Part shown: piece by piece, positions 51,484 through 60,053 of the stretch
Layout: every line of letters begins with the position of its first letter
Numbering within the stretch: the first letter of the stretch is position 1
Assembly: GCF_000716435.1 (NCBI RefSeq)
Contig: NZ_JNWO01000018.1
Span: 101,245 to 165,244 of the forward strand
From: Streptomyces xylophagus
GTDB taxonomy: Bacteria; Actinomycetota; Actinomycetes; Streptomycetales; Streptomycetaceae
Length of the DNA stretch: 64,000 nucleotides
Direction: 5' to 3'
The notes under the pieces: generated by a model
The model's database searches: none
Told to the model about the DNA's origin: nothing
What the model saw: only the letters and a program-made list of their open reading frames with translations
Made by a program: the position numbers and the translations under genes

Positions 51484-52221
51484 TCAGGCGACAAGCTCCC
51501 CGAAGGCGTCCTCCTCGTCACGGCCGAAGCTGAGGACCTCGTCCTCGCGCATGCGGCGGAGCGACCGCCAGATGCTGGACTTCACCGTGCCGACACTGAT
51601 GTCGAGGATCTCCGCGATCTCCGGGTCCGTGCGGCCCTCGTAGTAACGGAGGACCAGCATGGTGCGCTGGAGTTCGGGCAGCCGGGTCAGCGCCTGCCAC
51701 AGGACCGCGCGCAGTTCGGTGCCGCGCATCGCGTCCGTGTCGCCGGGCGTCTCCGGCAGCTCCTCGGTCGGGTACTCGTTCAGCTTGCGGCGGCGCCACG
51801 CGCTGATGTGCAGGTTCGTCATGGTGCGGCGGAGGTAGCCCCCGACCGCGGCCTTGTCGCTGATCCGGTCCCATGCCTTGTACGTCGAGAACAGCGCGCT
51901 CTGCAGCAGGTCCTCGGCCTCGAAGCGGTCGCCGGTCAGGTGGTACGCGGTGGCGTACAGGGAGGCGCGGCGCTCCTGGACGTAGGCGGTGAACTCCGCC
52001 TCCGACAGCGAGCGACGCTCCCCCGTGTCCTCCCTGTACGCACTTCCCCCGTGCGCTTCCCCCGTGTGCGCGTCAACCACCGTCATGTAACCGGTGTGCT
52101 GACGCCCGGCACCGCGAACGCACCCCCGCCCGCTCACGGCACCGGACTTCTCGGAACCCCGGGTGACGTCGTGCAGACGCGTGACGACTGCGTTGTTGCT
52201 GGTGCTGTGCAGCGTGCTCAT
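51484..52221 (-). CDS. sigQ: ECF/SigE-type RNA polymerase sigma factor SigQ
   Basis: The 245-residue sigma factor has region 2 (RASLYATAYHLTGDRFEAED, DLLQSALFSTYKAWDRI) and region 4 (LPELQRTMLVLRYYEGRTDP, EIAEILDISVGTVKSSIWRS). It diverges from the afsQ1-afsQ2 two-component genes, and in S. coelicolor sigQ is transcribed under AfsQ1 control and itself influences antibiotic production. ATG at 52221 gives a long N-terminus; the M at 52086 (MTVVDAHTGE) is an alternative start. The AfsQ1-type box lies about 120 nt upstream. Confidence 0.92.
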   Translation of the reverse strand: MSTLHSTSNNAVVTRLHDVTRGSEKSGAVSGRGCVRGAGRQHTGYMTVVDAHTGEAHGGSAYREDTGERRSLSEAEFTAYVQERRASLYATAYHLTGDRFEAEDLLQSALFSTYKAWDRISDKAAVGGYLRRTMTNLHISAWRRRKLNEYPTEELPETPGDTDAMRGTELRAVLWQALTRLPELQRTMLVLRYYEGRTDPEIAEILDISVGTVKSSIWRSLRRMREDEVLSFGRDEEDAFGELVA

Positions 52222-52339
52222 CTCGCGCCCCCCGTAGTGGACTTGCCCGGTGTTCGGATCTTCCGGCTCGGTTCCTTCGTGGTTCCTTGCCTGTGCCGAA
52301 AATCCTGCCCGGGGCACTTCATGGACGTGTCCCCCGACT

Positions 52340-52355
52340 GTCACAGACCTGTCAC
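52340..52355. promoter_or_regulatory. AfsQ1 operator
   Basis: GTCAC-AGACCT-GTCAC matches the published AfsQ1 consensus GTnAC-n6-GTnAC exactly and lies in the divergent gap between sigQ and afsQ1, as in S. coelicolor. Confidence 0.8.
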
Positions 52356-52476
52356 AGGGGTGGGTCTCTGCGGCTGCCCTCAGAAAACGGACAGTCCGGT
52401 CACAGAAAGGGGCGCTACGGGTGCGTACACGTACAGGTGTCGAAACCGCACCCCGCCATGGGCCAGAATGAGCCCC

Positions 52477-53154
52477 GTGCCTTCCCTGTTGCTGATCGAG
52501 GACGACGACGCCATCCGGACGGCCCTGGAGCTCTCGCTGACGCGCCAGGGACACCGGGTAGCCACCGCTGCCAGCGGCGAGGACGGTCTGAAGCTGTTGC
52601 GTGAGCAGCGGCCGGACCTGATCGTGCTGGATGTGATGCTGCCCGGCATCGACGGTTTCGAGGTGTGCCGTCGTATCCGGCGCACGGACCAGCTGCCGAT
52701 CATTCTGCTCACCGCGCGCAGCGACGACATCGACATCGTCGTCGGACTGGAGTCCGGTGCCGACGACTACGTGGTGAAACCCGTGCAGGGGCGGGTGCTG
52801 GACGCCCGTATCCGGGCCGTGCTGCGGCGCGGGGAACGAGAGGCCAACGACGCGGCGTCGTTCGGTTCGCTCGTCATCGACCGGGCCGCGATGACCGTCA
52901 CGAAGAACGGCGAGGACCTCCAACTCACGCCCACCGAGCTGCGGTTGCTCCTGGAGCTGAGCCGGCGGCCCGGACAGGCCCTGTCCCGGCAGCAGTTGCT
53001 GCGCCTGGTGTGGGAGCACGACTACCTCGGCGACTCACGGCTGGTGGACGCCTGTGTCCAGCGGCTGCGCGCCAAGGTCGAGGACATCCCGTCGTCCCCG
53101 ACCCTCATCCGTACCGTGCGCGGCGTCGGTTACCGCCTGGACTCGCCTCAGTGA
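52477..53154 (+). CDS. afsQ1: Response regulator AfsQ1 (OmpR/PhoB family)
   Basis: The 225-residue regulator has a receiver domain (LLIEDDDAIRTALELSL), phosphate-acceptor Asp52 in LIVLDVMLPGIDGFEVCRRI, the switch Lys in DDYVVKPVQG, and a winged-helix effector domain (LQLTPTELRLLLELSRRPGQ; LVDACVQRLRAKVED; IRTVRGVGYRLDS). GTG at 52477 gives the length known for S. coelicolor AfsQ1; ATG at 52468 is an alternative. It overlaps the kinase gene by 4 nt (GTGA). AfsQ1 activates antibiotic genes and sigQ, in response to nitrogen conditions such as glutamate. Confidence 0.95.
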   Translation: MPSLLLIEDDDAIRTALELSLTRQGHRVATAASGEDGLKLLREQRPDLIVLDVMLPGIDGFEVCRRIRRTDQLPIILLTARSDDIDIVVGLESGADDYVVKPVQGRVLDARIRAVLRRGEREANDAASFGSLVIDRAAMTVTKNGEDLQLTPTELRLLLELSRRPGQALSRQQLLRLVWEHDYLGDSRLVDACVQRLRAKVEDIPSSPTLIRTVRGVGYRLDSPQ

Positions 53155-54740
53155 CCGACGCACCAGGGGGGATCCGCGGCTGGCGCCCGGGTCGTAAGGG
53201 AGTCCTGTGGCGGCTGCGGTTCACCAGCCTGCGCCTGCGACTCGTGGTCGTGTTCGGGCTGGTCGCGCTGACCGCCGCCGTCTCCGCGTCCGGCATCGCC
53301 TACTGGCTCAACCGCGAGGCCGTCCTCACCCGCGCCCAGGACGCCGTACTGCGCGACTTCCGCCAGGAGATGCAGAACCGCGCGGGCGCCCTGCCGGTCC
53401 GCCCCACGCAGGACGAACTCATGCGCACCGCGGGCCAGATGGCCAACAGCAGCCAGCGCTTCAGCGTCCTGCTGGTCGGCGAGGACGCGAACGACAAGAC
53501 GGTCTACGGCAACTCGGGCGGCCTGAACGGCTTTTCGCTGGACGACGTGCCCAAGTCGCTGCGCACGGCGGTCAACAAGCAGCAGTCGGTGACCGACGGC
53601 AACAAGGAGCCGTACCACCTGTACTGGCAACGGGTCACCGAGCACGGCAGCCCGTATCTGGTCGCCGGTACGCGGATGATCGGCGGCGGTCCGACCGGCT
53701 ACATGCTCAAGTCCCTCGAGCCGGAGGCCAAAGACCTCAACTCCCTTGCCTGGTCGCTGGGTATCGCCACCGGGCTCGCGCTGATCGGTTCCGCGCTGCT
53801 CGCGCAGGCCGCAGCGACGACCGTCCTCAAGCCCGTGCACCGGCTCGGCATCGCCGCGCGCCGGCTCGGCGAGGGCAAGCTCGACACCCGGCTGCGGGTC
53901 TCCGGGACCGATGAACTGGCAGAGCTGTCACGGACGTTCAACCAGACCGCCGAGGCGCTGGAGAAACGGGTCGCCGACATGGCCGCCCGGGACGACGCCT
54001 CGCGCCGGTTCGTCGCCGACATGTCGCACGAGCTGCGCACGCCGCTGACCGCCATCACCGCCGTGGTGGAGGTGCTGGAGGAGGAACTCGACGCCGAGAC
54101 CGGCAGCGTGGACCCGATGATCGAGCCCGCCGTACGGCTCGTCGTCAGCGAGACCAAGCGGCTCGGGGACCTCGTGGAGAACCTGATGGAGGTCACCCGC
54201 TTCGACGCGGGCACCGCCCGGCTCGTCCTCGACGACGTCGACCTCGCCGACCAGATCACCGCGTGCATCGACGCCCGCGCCTGGCTGGACGCCGTGGACC
54301 TGGACGCCGAGCGCGGCATCCACTCCCGGCTCGACCCGCGCCGCCTGGACGTCATCCTCGCCAACCTCATCGGCAACGCCCTCAAGCACGGCGGCTCGCC
54401 GGTCCGGGTCTCGGTCCGCCTCGATGACGACGACCTCGTCATCGCGGTCCGCGACCACGGTCCCGGCATCCCCGAGGACGTCCTGCCGCACGTCTTCGAC
54501 CGCTTCTACAAGGCGAGCGCCTCCCGGCCGCGCTCCGAGGGGAGCGGCCTCGGCCTCTCCATCGCCCTGGAGAACGCCCACATCCACGGCGGCGAGATCA
54601 CCGCCGCCAACTCCCCCGACGGCGGCGCGGTGTTCACCCTGCGGCTGCCCAGGGACGCCTCCACACTCACGGAGGAGACCGACAAGGGCGAGGGCGACGG
54701 CCCCGACGGCTCGGTCGGCTCCGAGGGGAACGCGCCATGA
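53151..54740 (+). CDS. afsQ2: Sensor histidine kinase AfsQ2
   Basis: The 529-residue membrane kinase has two helices (LRLVVVFGLVALTAAVSASG; LGIATGLALIGSALLAQAAA) bracketing an extracytoplasmic sensor domain of about 170 residues, a HAMP domain (VHRLGIAARRLGEGKLDTRL), the phospho-His at about 293 in FVADMSHELRTPLTAITAVV, and ATPase boxes N (ILANLIGNALKHGG), G1 (VRDHGPGIPEDVLPHVFDRF) and G2 (SEGSGLGLSIALENAHIHGG). It overlaps afsQ1 and the lipoprotein gene by 4 nt each, so all three are one operon. Confidence 0.95.
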   Translation: MTDAPGGIRGWRPGRKGVLWRLRFTSLRLRLVVVFGLVALTAAVSASGIAYWLNREAVLTRAQDAVLRDFRQEMQNRAGALPVRPTQDELMRTAGQMANSSQRFSVLLVGEDANDKTVYGNSGGLNGFSLDDVPKSLRTAVNKQQSVTDGNKEPYHLYWQRVTEHGSPYLVAGTRMIGGGPTGYMLKSLEPEAKDLNSLAWSLGIATGLALIGSALLAQAAATTVLKPVHRLGIAARRLGEGKLDTRLRVSGTDELAELSRTFNQTAEALEKRVADMAARDDASRRFVADMSHELRTPLTAITAVVEVLEEELDAETGSVDPMIEPAVRLVVSETKRLGDLVENLMEVTRFDAGTARLVLDDVDLADQITACIDARAWLDAVDLDAERGIHSRLDPRRLDVILANLIGNALKHGGSPVRVSVRLDDDDLVIAVRDHGPGIPEDVLPHVFDRFYKASASRPRSEGSGLGLSIALENAHIHGGEITAANSPDGGAVFTLRLPRDASTLTEETDKGEGDGPDGSVGSEGNAP

Positions 54741-55381
54741 CCGTACGACAGTTGACGGCCCGGCCCGGGGAACGGGGCGTGGCCGTACGCCGGTTGCTGG
54801 CTCTCCCCCTGCTCGGGCTGCTGCTGACGGGGTGCGGGATCCGGGCCACGGAGGTGCCGACCGACTTCGGGGCCGCGCCCTCCCGGGTGCCGTGCACGCT
54901 CACCGAGCCGGACGTGTCGCCGCAGGCCGCGCGCGGGGTGCCCGTGCAGGTGTTCCTGCTGTGCGGGTCGTCGCTGGTGACCGTCGACCGGGCCGTACAG
55001 GTGCCGGACGGCACGGCGGACCTGCAGCGGCGGGTGATCGTGGCCCAGGGACTCCTCGACCAGCTCGCGGAGTCGCCGTCGGCGGGTGAGCAGGGCGCCG
55101 GGTACACGACCGACGTACGCGGCGGCATGACGGTCAGCGGGCCGCGCCCCAAGGACCCCAAGGACGCGCTGCGGCTGAGCAATTCACCGGCCGACCTCAC
55201 GTCGTACGCGCTCGCCCAGATCGTCTGTACGTTCTCCGACTCGGCCGCGGCCGAGGGCGACGGCTCCGTGATCCTCGGCGGCCCGGACGACACGTCCCTG
55301 CGCCGCTACGAGTGCACGGACGACGTCCGCTCCGACCCCGGCACCAAGGCACCGCCTTCCAGCGAGGTCACGGGCGGCTGA
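54737..55381 (+). CDS. Lipoprotein of the afsQ operon
   Basis: The 214-residue protein has a lipobox LLLTGCG near residue 31 and an exported domain with a Pro-containing stretch (EVPTDFGAAPSRVPCTLTEP) and two Cys in PVQVFLLCGSSL and RYECTDD. It is the third gene of the afsQ1-afsQ2 operon, overlapping afsQ2 by ATGA, and by position equals the lipoprotein (SCO4905) linked to AfsQ1/Q2 in S. coelicolor. It may modulate the sensor kinase outside the membrane; that is inference. Confidence 0.85.
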   Translation: MTVRQLTARPGERGVAVRRLLALPLLGLLLTGCGIRATEVPTDFGAAPSRVPCTLTEPDVSPQAARGVPVQVFLLCGSSLVTVDRAVQVPDGTADLQRRVIVAQGLLDQLAESPSAGEQGAGYTTDVRGGMTVSGPRPKDPKDALRLSNSPADLTSYALAQIVCTFSDSAAAEGDGSVILGGPDDTSLRRYECTDDVRSDPGTKAPPSSEVTGG

Positions 55382-55491
55382 AAGCGCCCCCGAGGTGAAC
55401 GAGCCGTAAAAGGGCGGTGTGGCGTAAGCCTCAGCATGGTGCTTGGCCGCTACCCGGAACCGATCGTGCCGGAGGGGGCGTCTTGTGGGGC

Positions 55492-56043
55492 GTGCAGCGT
55501 CAAGGCTCCATCGGCGGCAGTGCCGCGATTCGCGTCCGTGTGACAGGAGGTGTCCTCCTCGTCGCACATCTCGTGCTCGTCGCCTGGGTCACGCTGCGAC
55601 CGAGGGACGTCCCCTGGGTGATGCCCCCGAATCTGCACCCGCTGGCCAGCATTCGGGCCGATGTGGCCATGGGCTGGCCGGAGGGGGCCAAGCGGATCGG
55701 TGAGGGCCTCGCACTGCTGGCCCCGCTGGGCGTCCTGCTCCCGATGGTGAGCGGCAGACTCCATGTCTCCCCGCTCGCGTCCCTCATCCGTACGGTCGCC
55801 GCGGGCGCCCTGATCTCCCTGGGCATCGAGCTGCTCCAGACCGGGGTGCCCGGCCAGGTCGTGGACATCGACTCGCTGCTCATGAACACGGTCGGCGTGG
55901 CCCTCGCCCACGCCGCGATCGTCCCGGCGGCCCGCGCCTGGCTCCGCCGCAGGGGCGAGAGCGGGCGCCCCGCAGCCGTCCTCCAGGAGGAAGCGACTCA
56001 GGGACGGACCCCGACGATTCCCAGGGTCGGCATCGCACCGTAG
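55492..56043 (+). CDS. VanZ family membrane protein
   Basis: The 183-residue protein has four predicted helices and VanZ-like features (VLLVAHLVLVAWVTLRPRDV; NLHPLASIRADVAMG; LISLGIELLQTGVPGQVVDI DSLLMNT split over the third loop). VanZ-like proteins are linked with glycopeptide and lipid resistance but usually of unknown role. GTG at 55492 and TTG at 55483 are both possible; GGAGGGGG lies 13 and 4 nt upstream respectively. Confidence 0.85.
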   Translation: MQRQGSIGGSAAIRVRVTGGVLLVAHLVLVAWVTLRPRDVPWVMPPNLHPLASIRADVAMGWPEGAKRIGEGLALLAPLGVLLPMVSGRLHVSPLASLIRTVAAGALISLGIELLQTGVPGQVVDIDSLLMNTVGVALAHAAIVPAARAWLRRRGESGRPAAVLQEEATQGRTPTIPRVGIAP

Positions 56044-56137
56044 AGCGACGCCGGTCGGCCTGTGGCTCCGTACCGTTGAGAACAGATGAGGCAGCCGCAG
56101 GGGAGGCCTCGGAGAGACGCTCACGAAGGAGCCACCC

Positions 56138-56341
56138 ATGGCCGCCATTGCCCGCCCCACCCAAGGCCGCATGATCGGCGGAGTGTGCGCAGCGCTGGCG
56201 CGGCGCTTCGGTACCTCCGCGACCACGATGCGGGTGATCTTCCTGCTCTCGTGTCTGCTGCCCGGGCCGCAGTTCCTGCTCTACATCGCGCTGTGGATCC
56301 TGTTCCCGTCCGAGGACAAGGTGCGCACCGAGGCCTGGTGA
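56138..56341 (+). CDS. PspC-domain small membrane protein
   Basis: The 67-residue protein carries the PspC signature: RMIGGVCAALARRFGTSATT followed by a hydrophobic helix (VIFLLSCLLPGPQFLLYIAL) and WILFP. PspC-type proteins sense envelope stress at the membrane. GAAGGAG 7 nt before the ATG is a good ribosome site. Only the single domain is present. Confidence 0.93.
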   Translation: MAAIARPTQGRMIGGVCAALARRFGTSATTMRVIFLLSCLLPGPQFLLYIALWILFPSEDKVRTEAW

Positions 56342-56368
56342 GACTCCGGCCCGCAATACGCACACGTA

Positions 56369-56411
56369 CGCCGATGGGGCGCACCCTCGTCCAGGGTGCG
56401 CCCCATCGGCG
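56369..56411. terminator. Long perfect hairpin between convergent genes
   Basis: A 19-bp perfect stem (CGCCGATGGGGCGCACCCT at 56369-56387, its complement at 56393-56411) with a 5-nt loop, lying between the PspC gene and the minus-strand secreted protein gene. Confidence 0.88.
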
Positions 56412-56427
56412 CGTTCAGGGGCGGGGC

Positions 56428-56787
56428 TCAGCCCAGCGGGATGCCGTTCACCGGCAGGCCGTGCGTGGGCAGGCCCGTCTGCGACAGCGGGAGGCCGCCC
56501 AGCAGTCCGGCGACGGGCGCGGTCGGGCCGTCGGAGAGGACCTTCTCGGCGGCCGGCTGCACGGCGGACAGCCCACCCGCGAGCGCGGGCTGCGCCTGGC
56601 TCAGCGCCTCGCCGGCACCCGGCAGCGCCTTGGTGACGTTCTCCGCGGGCAGCGTGTGGGTAACGGCACCCAGCGCCTGGGTGGCGTCCGGGACCGCCGG
56701 AGCCGCGCTCGCGGCACCCGCGCCTACGGCGGCGAAGGCGGCACCGAGGGCGGCGACACCGAGGGTCTTGGCAGCAGACTGCTTCAT
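56428..56787 (-). CDS. Small secreted Ala/Gly/Pro/Leu-rich protein
   Basis: The 119-residue protein has a signal peptide (SAAKTLGVAALGAAFAAVGA, cleaved near ASA-APA) and a low-complexity mature part ending in repeated short motifs (GLLGGLPLSQTGLPTHGLPV). It resembles the protein at 50138 in composition and length. ATG at 56787 has AAGGA 10 nt upstream. Similar secreted proteins are common in streptomycetes, with no known function. Confidence 0.82.
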   Translation of the reverse strand: MKQSAAKTLGVAALGAAFAAVGAGAASAAPAVPDATQALGAVTHTLPAENVTKALPGAGEALSQAQPALAGGLSAVQPAAEKVLSDGPTAPVAGLLGGLPLSQTGLPTHGLPVNGIPLG

Positions 56788-56927
56788 GGTGAATGCGTCC
56801 TTGAATGGGATGACGGGGATGTGAGCGGTCCAAGACCGTAAACACGGGACGGCACCCGCCGCAAACATCGAAATGCGGACGGATTGTGAACACCCGCCCG
56901 CATTTCCTGCCTTCCGCTCCGCTCCGT

Positions 56928-58082
56928 TCAGCCCTCGTCGGGCACAGAACCGCTGGTGGAAGCGGTCTGCCGGAACAGCCATTCGGATTTCAGCTCGGCA
57001 TATCCGGGCTTGATCACGTCATTGATCATGGCGAGTCGTTCATCGAAAGGAATGAATGCTGACTTCATAGCATTGACGGAGAACCACTGCATGTCGTCGA
57101 GCGAATAACCGAACGCCTCGACAAGGTGCTCGAATTCCTGGCTCATGCTGGTGTGCGACATGAGGCGGTTGTCCGTATTGACCGTCGCGCGGAAGTGCAG
57201 CCGGCGCAGCAGCCCGATCGGGTGCTCGGCGTACGAGTCGGCGGCACCCGTCTGGAGGTTGGAGCTGGGGCACAGCTCCAACGGGATGCGCTTGTCCCGG
57301 ACGTAGGAGGCGAGCCGCCCGAGCTTGACCGAGCCGTCCTCCTGGACCTGGATGTCGTCGATGATGCGCACCCCGTGCCCCAGCCGGTCGGCGCCGCACC
57401 ACTGCAACGCCTGCCAGATCGACGGCAGCCCGAAGGCCTCACCGGCGTGGATCGTGAAGTGGTTGTTCTCGCGCTTCAGATACTCGAAGGCGTCCAGGTG
57501 CCGGGTGGGCGGGAACCCGGCCTCCGCGCCCGCGATGTCGAAGCCGACGACGCCCAAGTCGCGGTACCGGTTGGCGAGTTCGGCGATCTCCAGGGCACGG
57601 GCCGCGTGCCGCATCGCGGTGAGCAGAGCCCCGACGCGGATACGGTGACCGTTCTCCTTCGCGAGCGACTCCCCTTGCCGGAAGCCCTCGTTGACGGCCT
57701 CGACGACGTCCTCGAGGCTCAGCCCGCCTTCGAGGTGCTGCTCGGGCGCGTACCGCACCTCCGCGTAGACGACACCGTCCTCGGCTAGGTCCTCGGCGCA
57801 CTCACGGGCGACCCGGATCAGCGCGTCCCGGGTCTGCATCACGCCGACCGTGTGCGCGAAGGTCTCCAAGTACCGCTCCAGGGAACCGGAGTCGGCGGCC
57901 TCGGCGAACCACACGCCGAGCTTGTCCGGGTCGGTCTCGGGGAGTTCGGTGTACCCGGCGTCCCGGGCGAGTTCGACGATCGTCCCCGGGCGGAGACCGC
58001 CGTCGAGGTGATCGTGCAGCAGAACCTTCGGCGCCCGGCGGATCTGGTCCGAGCTCGGGATGTTCGTGGTCTGGCTCGTCAT
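56928..58082 (-). CDS. add: Adenosine deaminase
   Basis: The 384-residue metallo-deaminase converts (deoxy)adenosine to (deoxy)inosine. The zinc ligands appear in [14 protein letters not shown] (HxH), in [10 protein letters not shown], and in [15 protein letters not shown] (Asp), and the catalytic Glu in [16 protein letters not shown]. The substrate loop [11 protein letters not shown] is present. ATG at 58082 follows a -10-like hexamer by 6 nt; GGAA immediately before it is too close to be a ribosome site, so a leaderless mRNA is likely, as for punA and deoC. Confidence 0.95.
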   Translation of the reverse strand: MTSQTTNIPSSDQIRRAPKVLLHDHLDGGLRPGTIVELARDAGYTELPETDPDKLGVWFAEAADSGSLERYLETFAHTVGVMQTRDALIRVARECAEDLAEDGVVYAEVRYAPEQHLEGGLSLEDVVEAVNEGFRQGESLAKENGHRIRVGALLTAMRHAARALEIAELANRYRDLGVVGFDIAGAEAGFPPTRHLDAFEYLKRENNHFTIHAGEAFGLPSIWQALQWCGADRLGHGVRIIDDIQVQEDGSVKLGRLASYVRDKRIPLELCPSSNLQTGAADSYAEHPIGLLRRLHFRATVNTDNRLMSHTSMSQEFEHLVEAFGYSLDDMQWFSVNAMKSAFIPFDERLAMINDVIKPGYAELKSEWLFRQTASTSGSVPDEG

Positions 58083-58098
58083 TTCCGCACTCTAACTC

Positions 58099-58110
58099 CT
58101 ACGCGCGTAG
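58099..58110. promoter_or_regulatory. Nucleoside-regulon palindrome, site 3
   Basis: CTACGCGCGTAG, 16 nt upstream of the add start; on the minus strand TAGAGT (58094-58089) lies between it and the ATG at 6 nt from the start. Confidence 0.75.
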
Positions 58111-58195
58111 ATCACCCGTTGTACGAATCCGTCGATACGTAACGGTGACCGCGCGGAAGGGTGGCGTACACGCCCACTTCTGACACTGTTCTGTC

Positions 58196-58960
58196 ATGGC
58201 ACAGCAAGCGACGCCGGTCAGGACGGCCCGGCTGGGGAGGGCGCTCGGCCCCGAACCGACCTCGGTGAGCGGCGTGGTGCTGCTGCTCCCCGGCGGCGAG
58301 GAGGTCTCCGCCCGCAGGCCGTCACCCATGCTGGCGACGGCGTCCGTACGGACGTTGGGGCGTCGGCTGGCCCGCGCGGGCGCGGACGACGGGCTCGCCG
58401 CGCACGTCGTCCACTACCGGGTGCGCGGCTGGAACGGCAGCGAGGCGTATCTCGCGCACGACGCGACCTGGGCGGTCGACGAGGTCGTACGGCGCTACGG
58501 GGACGTGCCCGTGTGTCTCACCGGGATCGACATGGGCGGGCGGGCCGCGTTGCGCGCCGCCGGGCACGAGGCGGTCAACTCCGTGGTGGCGCTGGCTCCT
58601 TGGCTGCCCGAACAGGACGTGGCGGCGCCACCCGAACCGGTGAAGCAGCTCGCGGGGCGGCGGGTGCTGATCGTGCACGGCACGAACGACGAACGGACCG
58701 ACCCCGAACTGTCGTTCCGGTTGGCGGCGCGGGCGAAGAAGGCGAACCGGGACATCTGTCGGTTCGAAGTGCATTCCGATGGGCACGGGTTGCATCAGCA
58801 TCGGCAGGAAGTGCACGCGTTGGCTGAGGACTTTGTGATGGGGGCGTTGTTCGGGCGGGCGTTTTCTCGGCCTGTCGAAGATGCGCTGCAGGCTCCGCCG
58901 CCGTTGGGGTTGAGGATGCCGTTGGCTGCGGGGTTTGGGCGGTCGCTTCGTAGGGGTTGA
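58196..58960 (+). CDS. Alpha/beta hydrolase (dienelactone hydrolase-like)
   Basis: The 254-residue protein has an alpha/beta hydrolase fold: VSGVVLLLPGGEEVSARRPS, VCLTGIDMGGRAALRAAGHE (the nucleophile elbow is GIDMGG, with Asp in place of the common Ser), RVLIVHGTNDERTDPELSFR and HSDGHGLHQHRQEVHALAED with the catalytic His. The Asp nucleophile, if real, would point to a dehalogenase- or epoxide-hydrolase-like mechanism, or to a non-hydrolase. The last 20 residues have lower coding quality. Confidence 0.85.
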   Translation: MAQQATPVRTARLGRALGPEPTSVSGVVLLLPGGEEVSARRPSPMLATASVRTLGRRLARAGADDGLAAHVVHYRVRGWNGSEAYLAHDATWAVDEVVRRYGDVPVCLTGIDMGGRAALRAAGHEAVNSVVALAPWLPEQDVAAPPEPVKQLAGRRVLIVHGTNDERTDPELSFRLAARAKKANRDICRFEVHSDGHGLHQHRQEVHALAEDFVMGALFGRAFSRPVEDALQAPPPLGLRMPLAAGFGRSLRRG

Positions 58961-58982
58961 GGATTCGTTGCGGGGTGCGGGT

Positions 58983-59017
58983 GCGTTGTGGCTGAGCGCG
59001 CAGTTCCCCGCGCCCCT
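58983..59017 (+). repeat. Intergenic repeat, family 1
   Basis: Same arm as at 24612 with one change (CTGAGCGCG for CTGGTCGCG), 23 nt after the hydrolase stop, between convergent genes. Confidence 0.8.
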
Positions 59018-59030
59018 GGGTGGGTGAACC

Positions 59031-59990
59031 CTACGTAGGTAGCAAGTTGCCCCTTCTTGACAGTAGGAACTGCTTGAAAGCCGCTACCGGTGGGGTGTCC
59101 GGGTGGTGGCCGTCGAGCCATGCCACGCCGATTTCTCTTACGGCCCTCGGTGCTGTGACCGTCAGTTCTGCAACTCCCGGGCGGGGTACGGCTGGTGGAG
59201 GGAGGAGCGCTACTCCCAGGCCCGCTGCCACCAGGCCCCGTAGGGTCTCCGCTTCTTCTCCCTCGAAGGCGATCTTCGGGCGGAAGCCGGCCTCCTTGCA
59301 GACGTCGTCGGTGATGCTGCGGAGGCCGTAGCCGGGCTCCAGGGTCACGAAGGTCTCGTCGGCCGCTTCTGCGAGGCGGATTCGCTTCCTCGTCGCCAGG
59401 CGGTGGTCGGCCGGGACGACGAGGCGGAGTTTCTGGACGTCGAGGCGGTGGGCCACGACGTCGGGGGCGTCGAGGGTCGGGGCGGTCAGGAGGCACAGGT
59501 CCAGCTCGCCCGCGCGGAGTCGCTCCAGCATCGCCTCGCCGTAGTTCTGGACGAGGCTGAAACGGACGCGGGGGTGGTCGGCGCGGAAGGCGCGGATGAG
59601 GCCGGGGACGGTTTCCGAGCCGAGGGTGTGGAGGAAGCCGAAGGCGACCTTGCCGGTGGTGGGGTCGGCGTCGGCGCGGACCTCGTCGGCGGCCTTCTCG
59701 ATCTCGGCGAGGGCGCGTTCGACCGAGGTGAGGAAGGTGCGGCCTGCGGGAGTCAGGGATACGGTCCGGCCTCTGCGGGCGAACAGGTCGACGCCCAGGT
59801 CCTGTTCGAGGCGGACCATGGCGCGCGACAGGGTGGACTGCGGGACCTGCATCTCCCGCGCGGCCCGGGTGACGTGCTCGGTGCGGGCGACGCCGGCGAA
59901 GTACGCGAGGCGTGGCGCGAGCAGCGCGACGATGTCTTCTGTGTCACCGGACGGTGACAGATGAGCCTGTGAGCTGTACTGATGCACCAT
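59031..59990 (-). CDS. LysR family transcriptional regulator
   Basis: The 319-residue regulator has the LysR HTH (LAYFAGVARTEHVTRAAREM, QVPQSTLSRAMVRLEQDLGV, DLFARRGRTVSLTPAGRTFL) and a C-terminal effector-binding domain (GKVAFGFLHTLGSETVPGLI; LAEAADETFVTLEPGYGLRS). It diverges from the MFS transporter gene with 63 nt between starts, the classic arrangement for a LysR activator of its neighbour. ATG at 59990 is chosen; an in-frame extension to 60017 exists. Confidence 0.93.
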   Translation of the reverse strand: MVHQYSSQAHLSPSGDTEDIVALLAPRLAYFAGVARTEHVTRAAREMQVPQSTLSRAMVRLEQDLGVDLFARRGRTVSLTPAGRTFLTSVERALAEIEKAADEVRADADPTTGKVAFGFLHTLGSETVPGLIRAFRADHPRVRFSLVQNYGEAMLERLRAGELDLCLLTAPTLDAPDVVAHRLDVQKLRLVVPADHRLATRKRIRLAEAADETFVTLEPGYGLRSITDDVCKEAGFRPKIAFEGEEAETLRGLVAAGLGVALLPPPAVPRPGVAELTVTAPRAVREIGVAWLDGHHPDTPPVAAFKQFLLSRRGNLLPT

Positions 59991-60053
59991 GGGAACGATT
60001 ATGGCGTTTCCGTGCATTGGACGGATCAGCGGGGGCGTCCGTACCTTCGAAAC

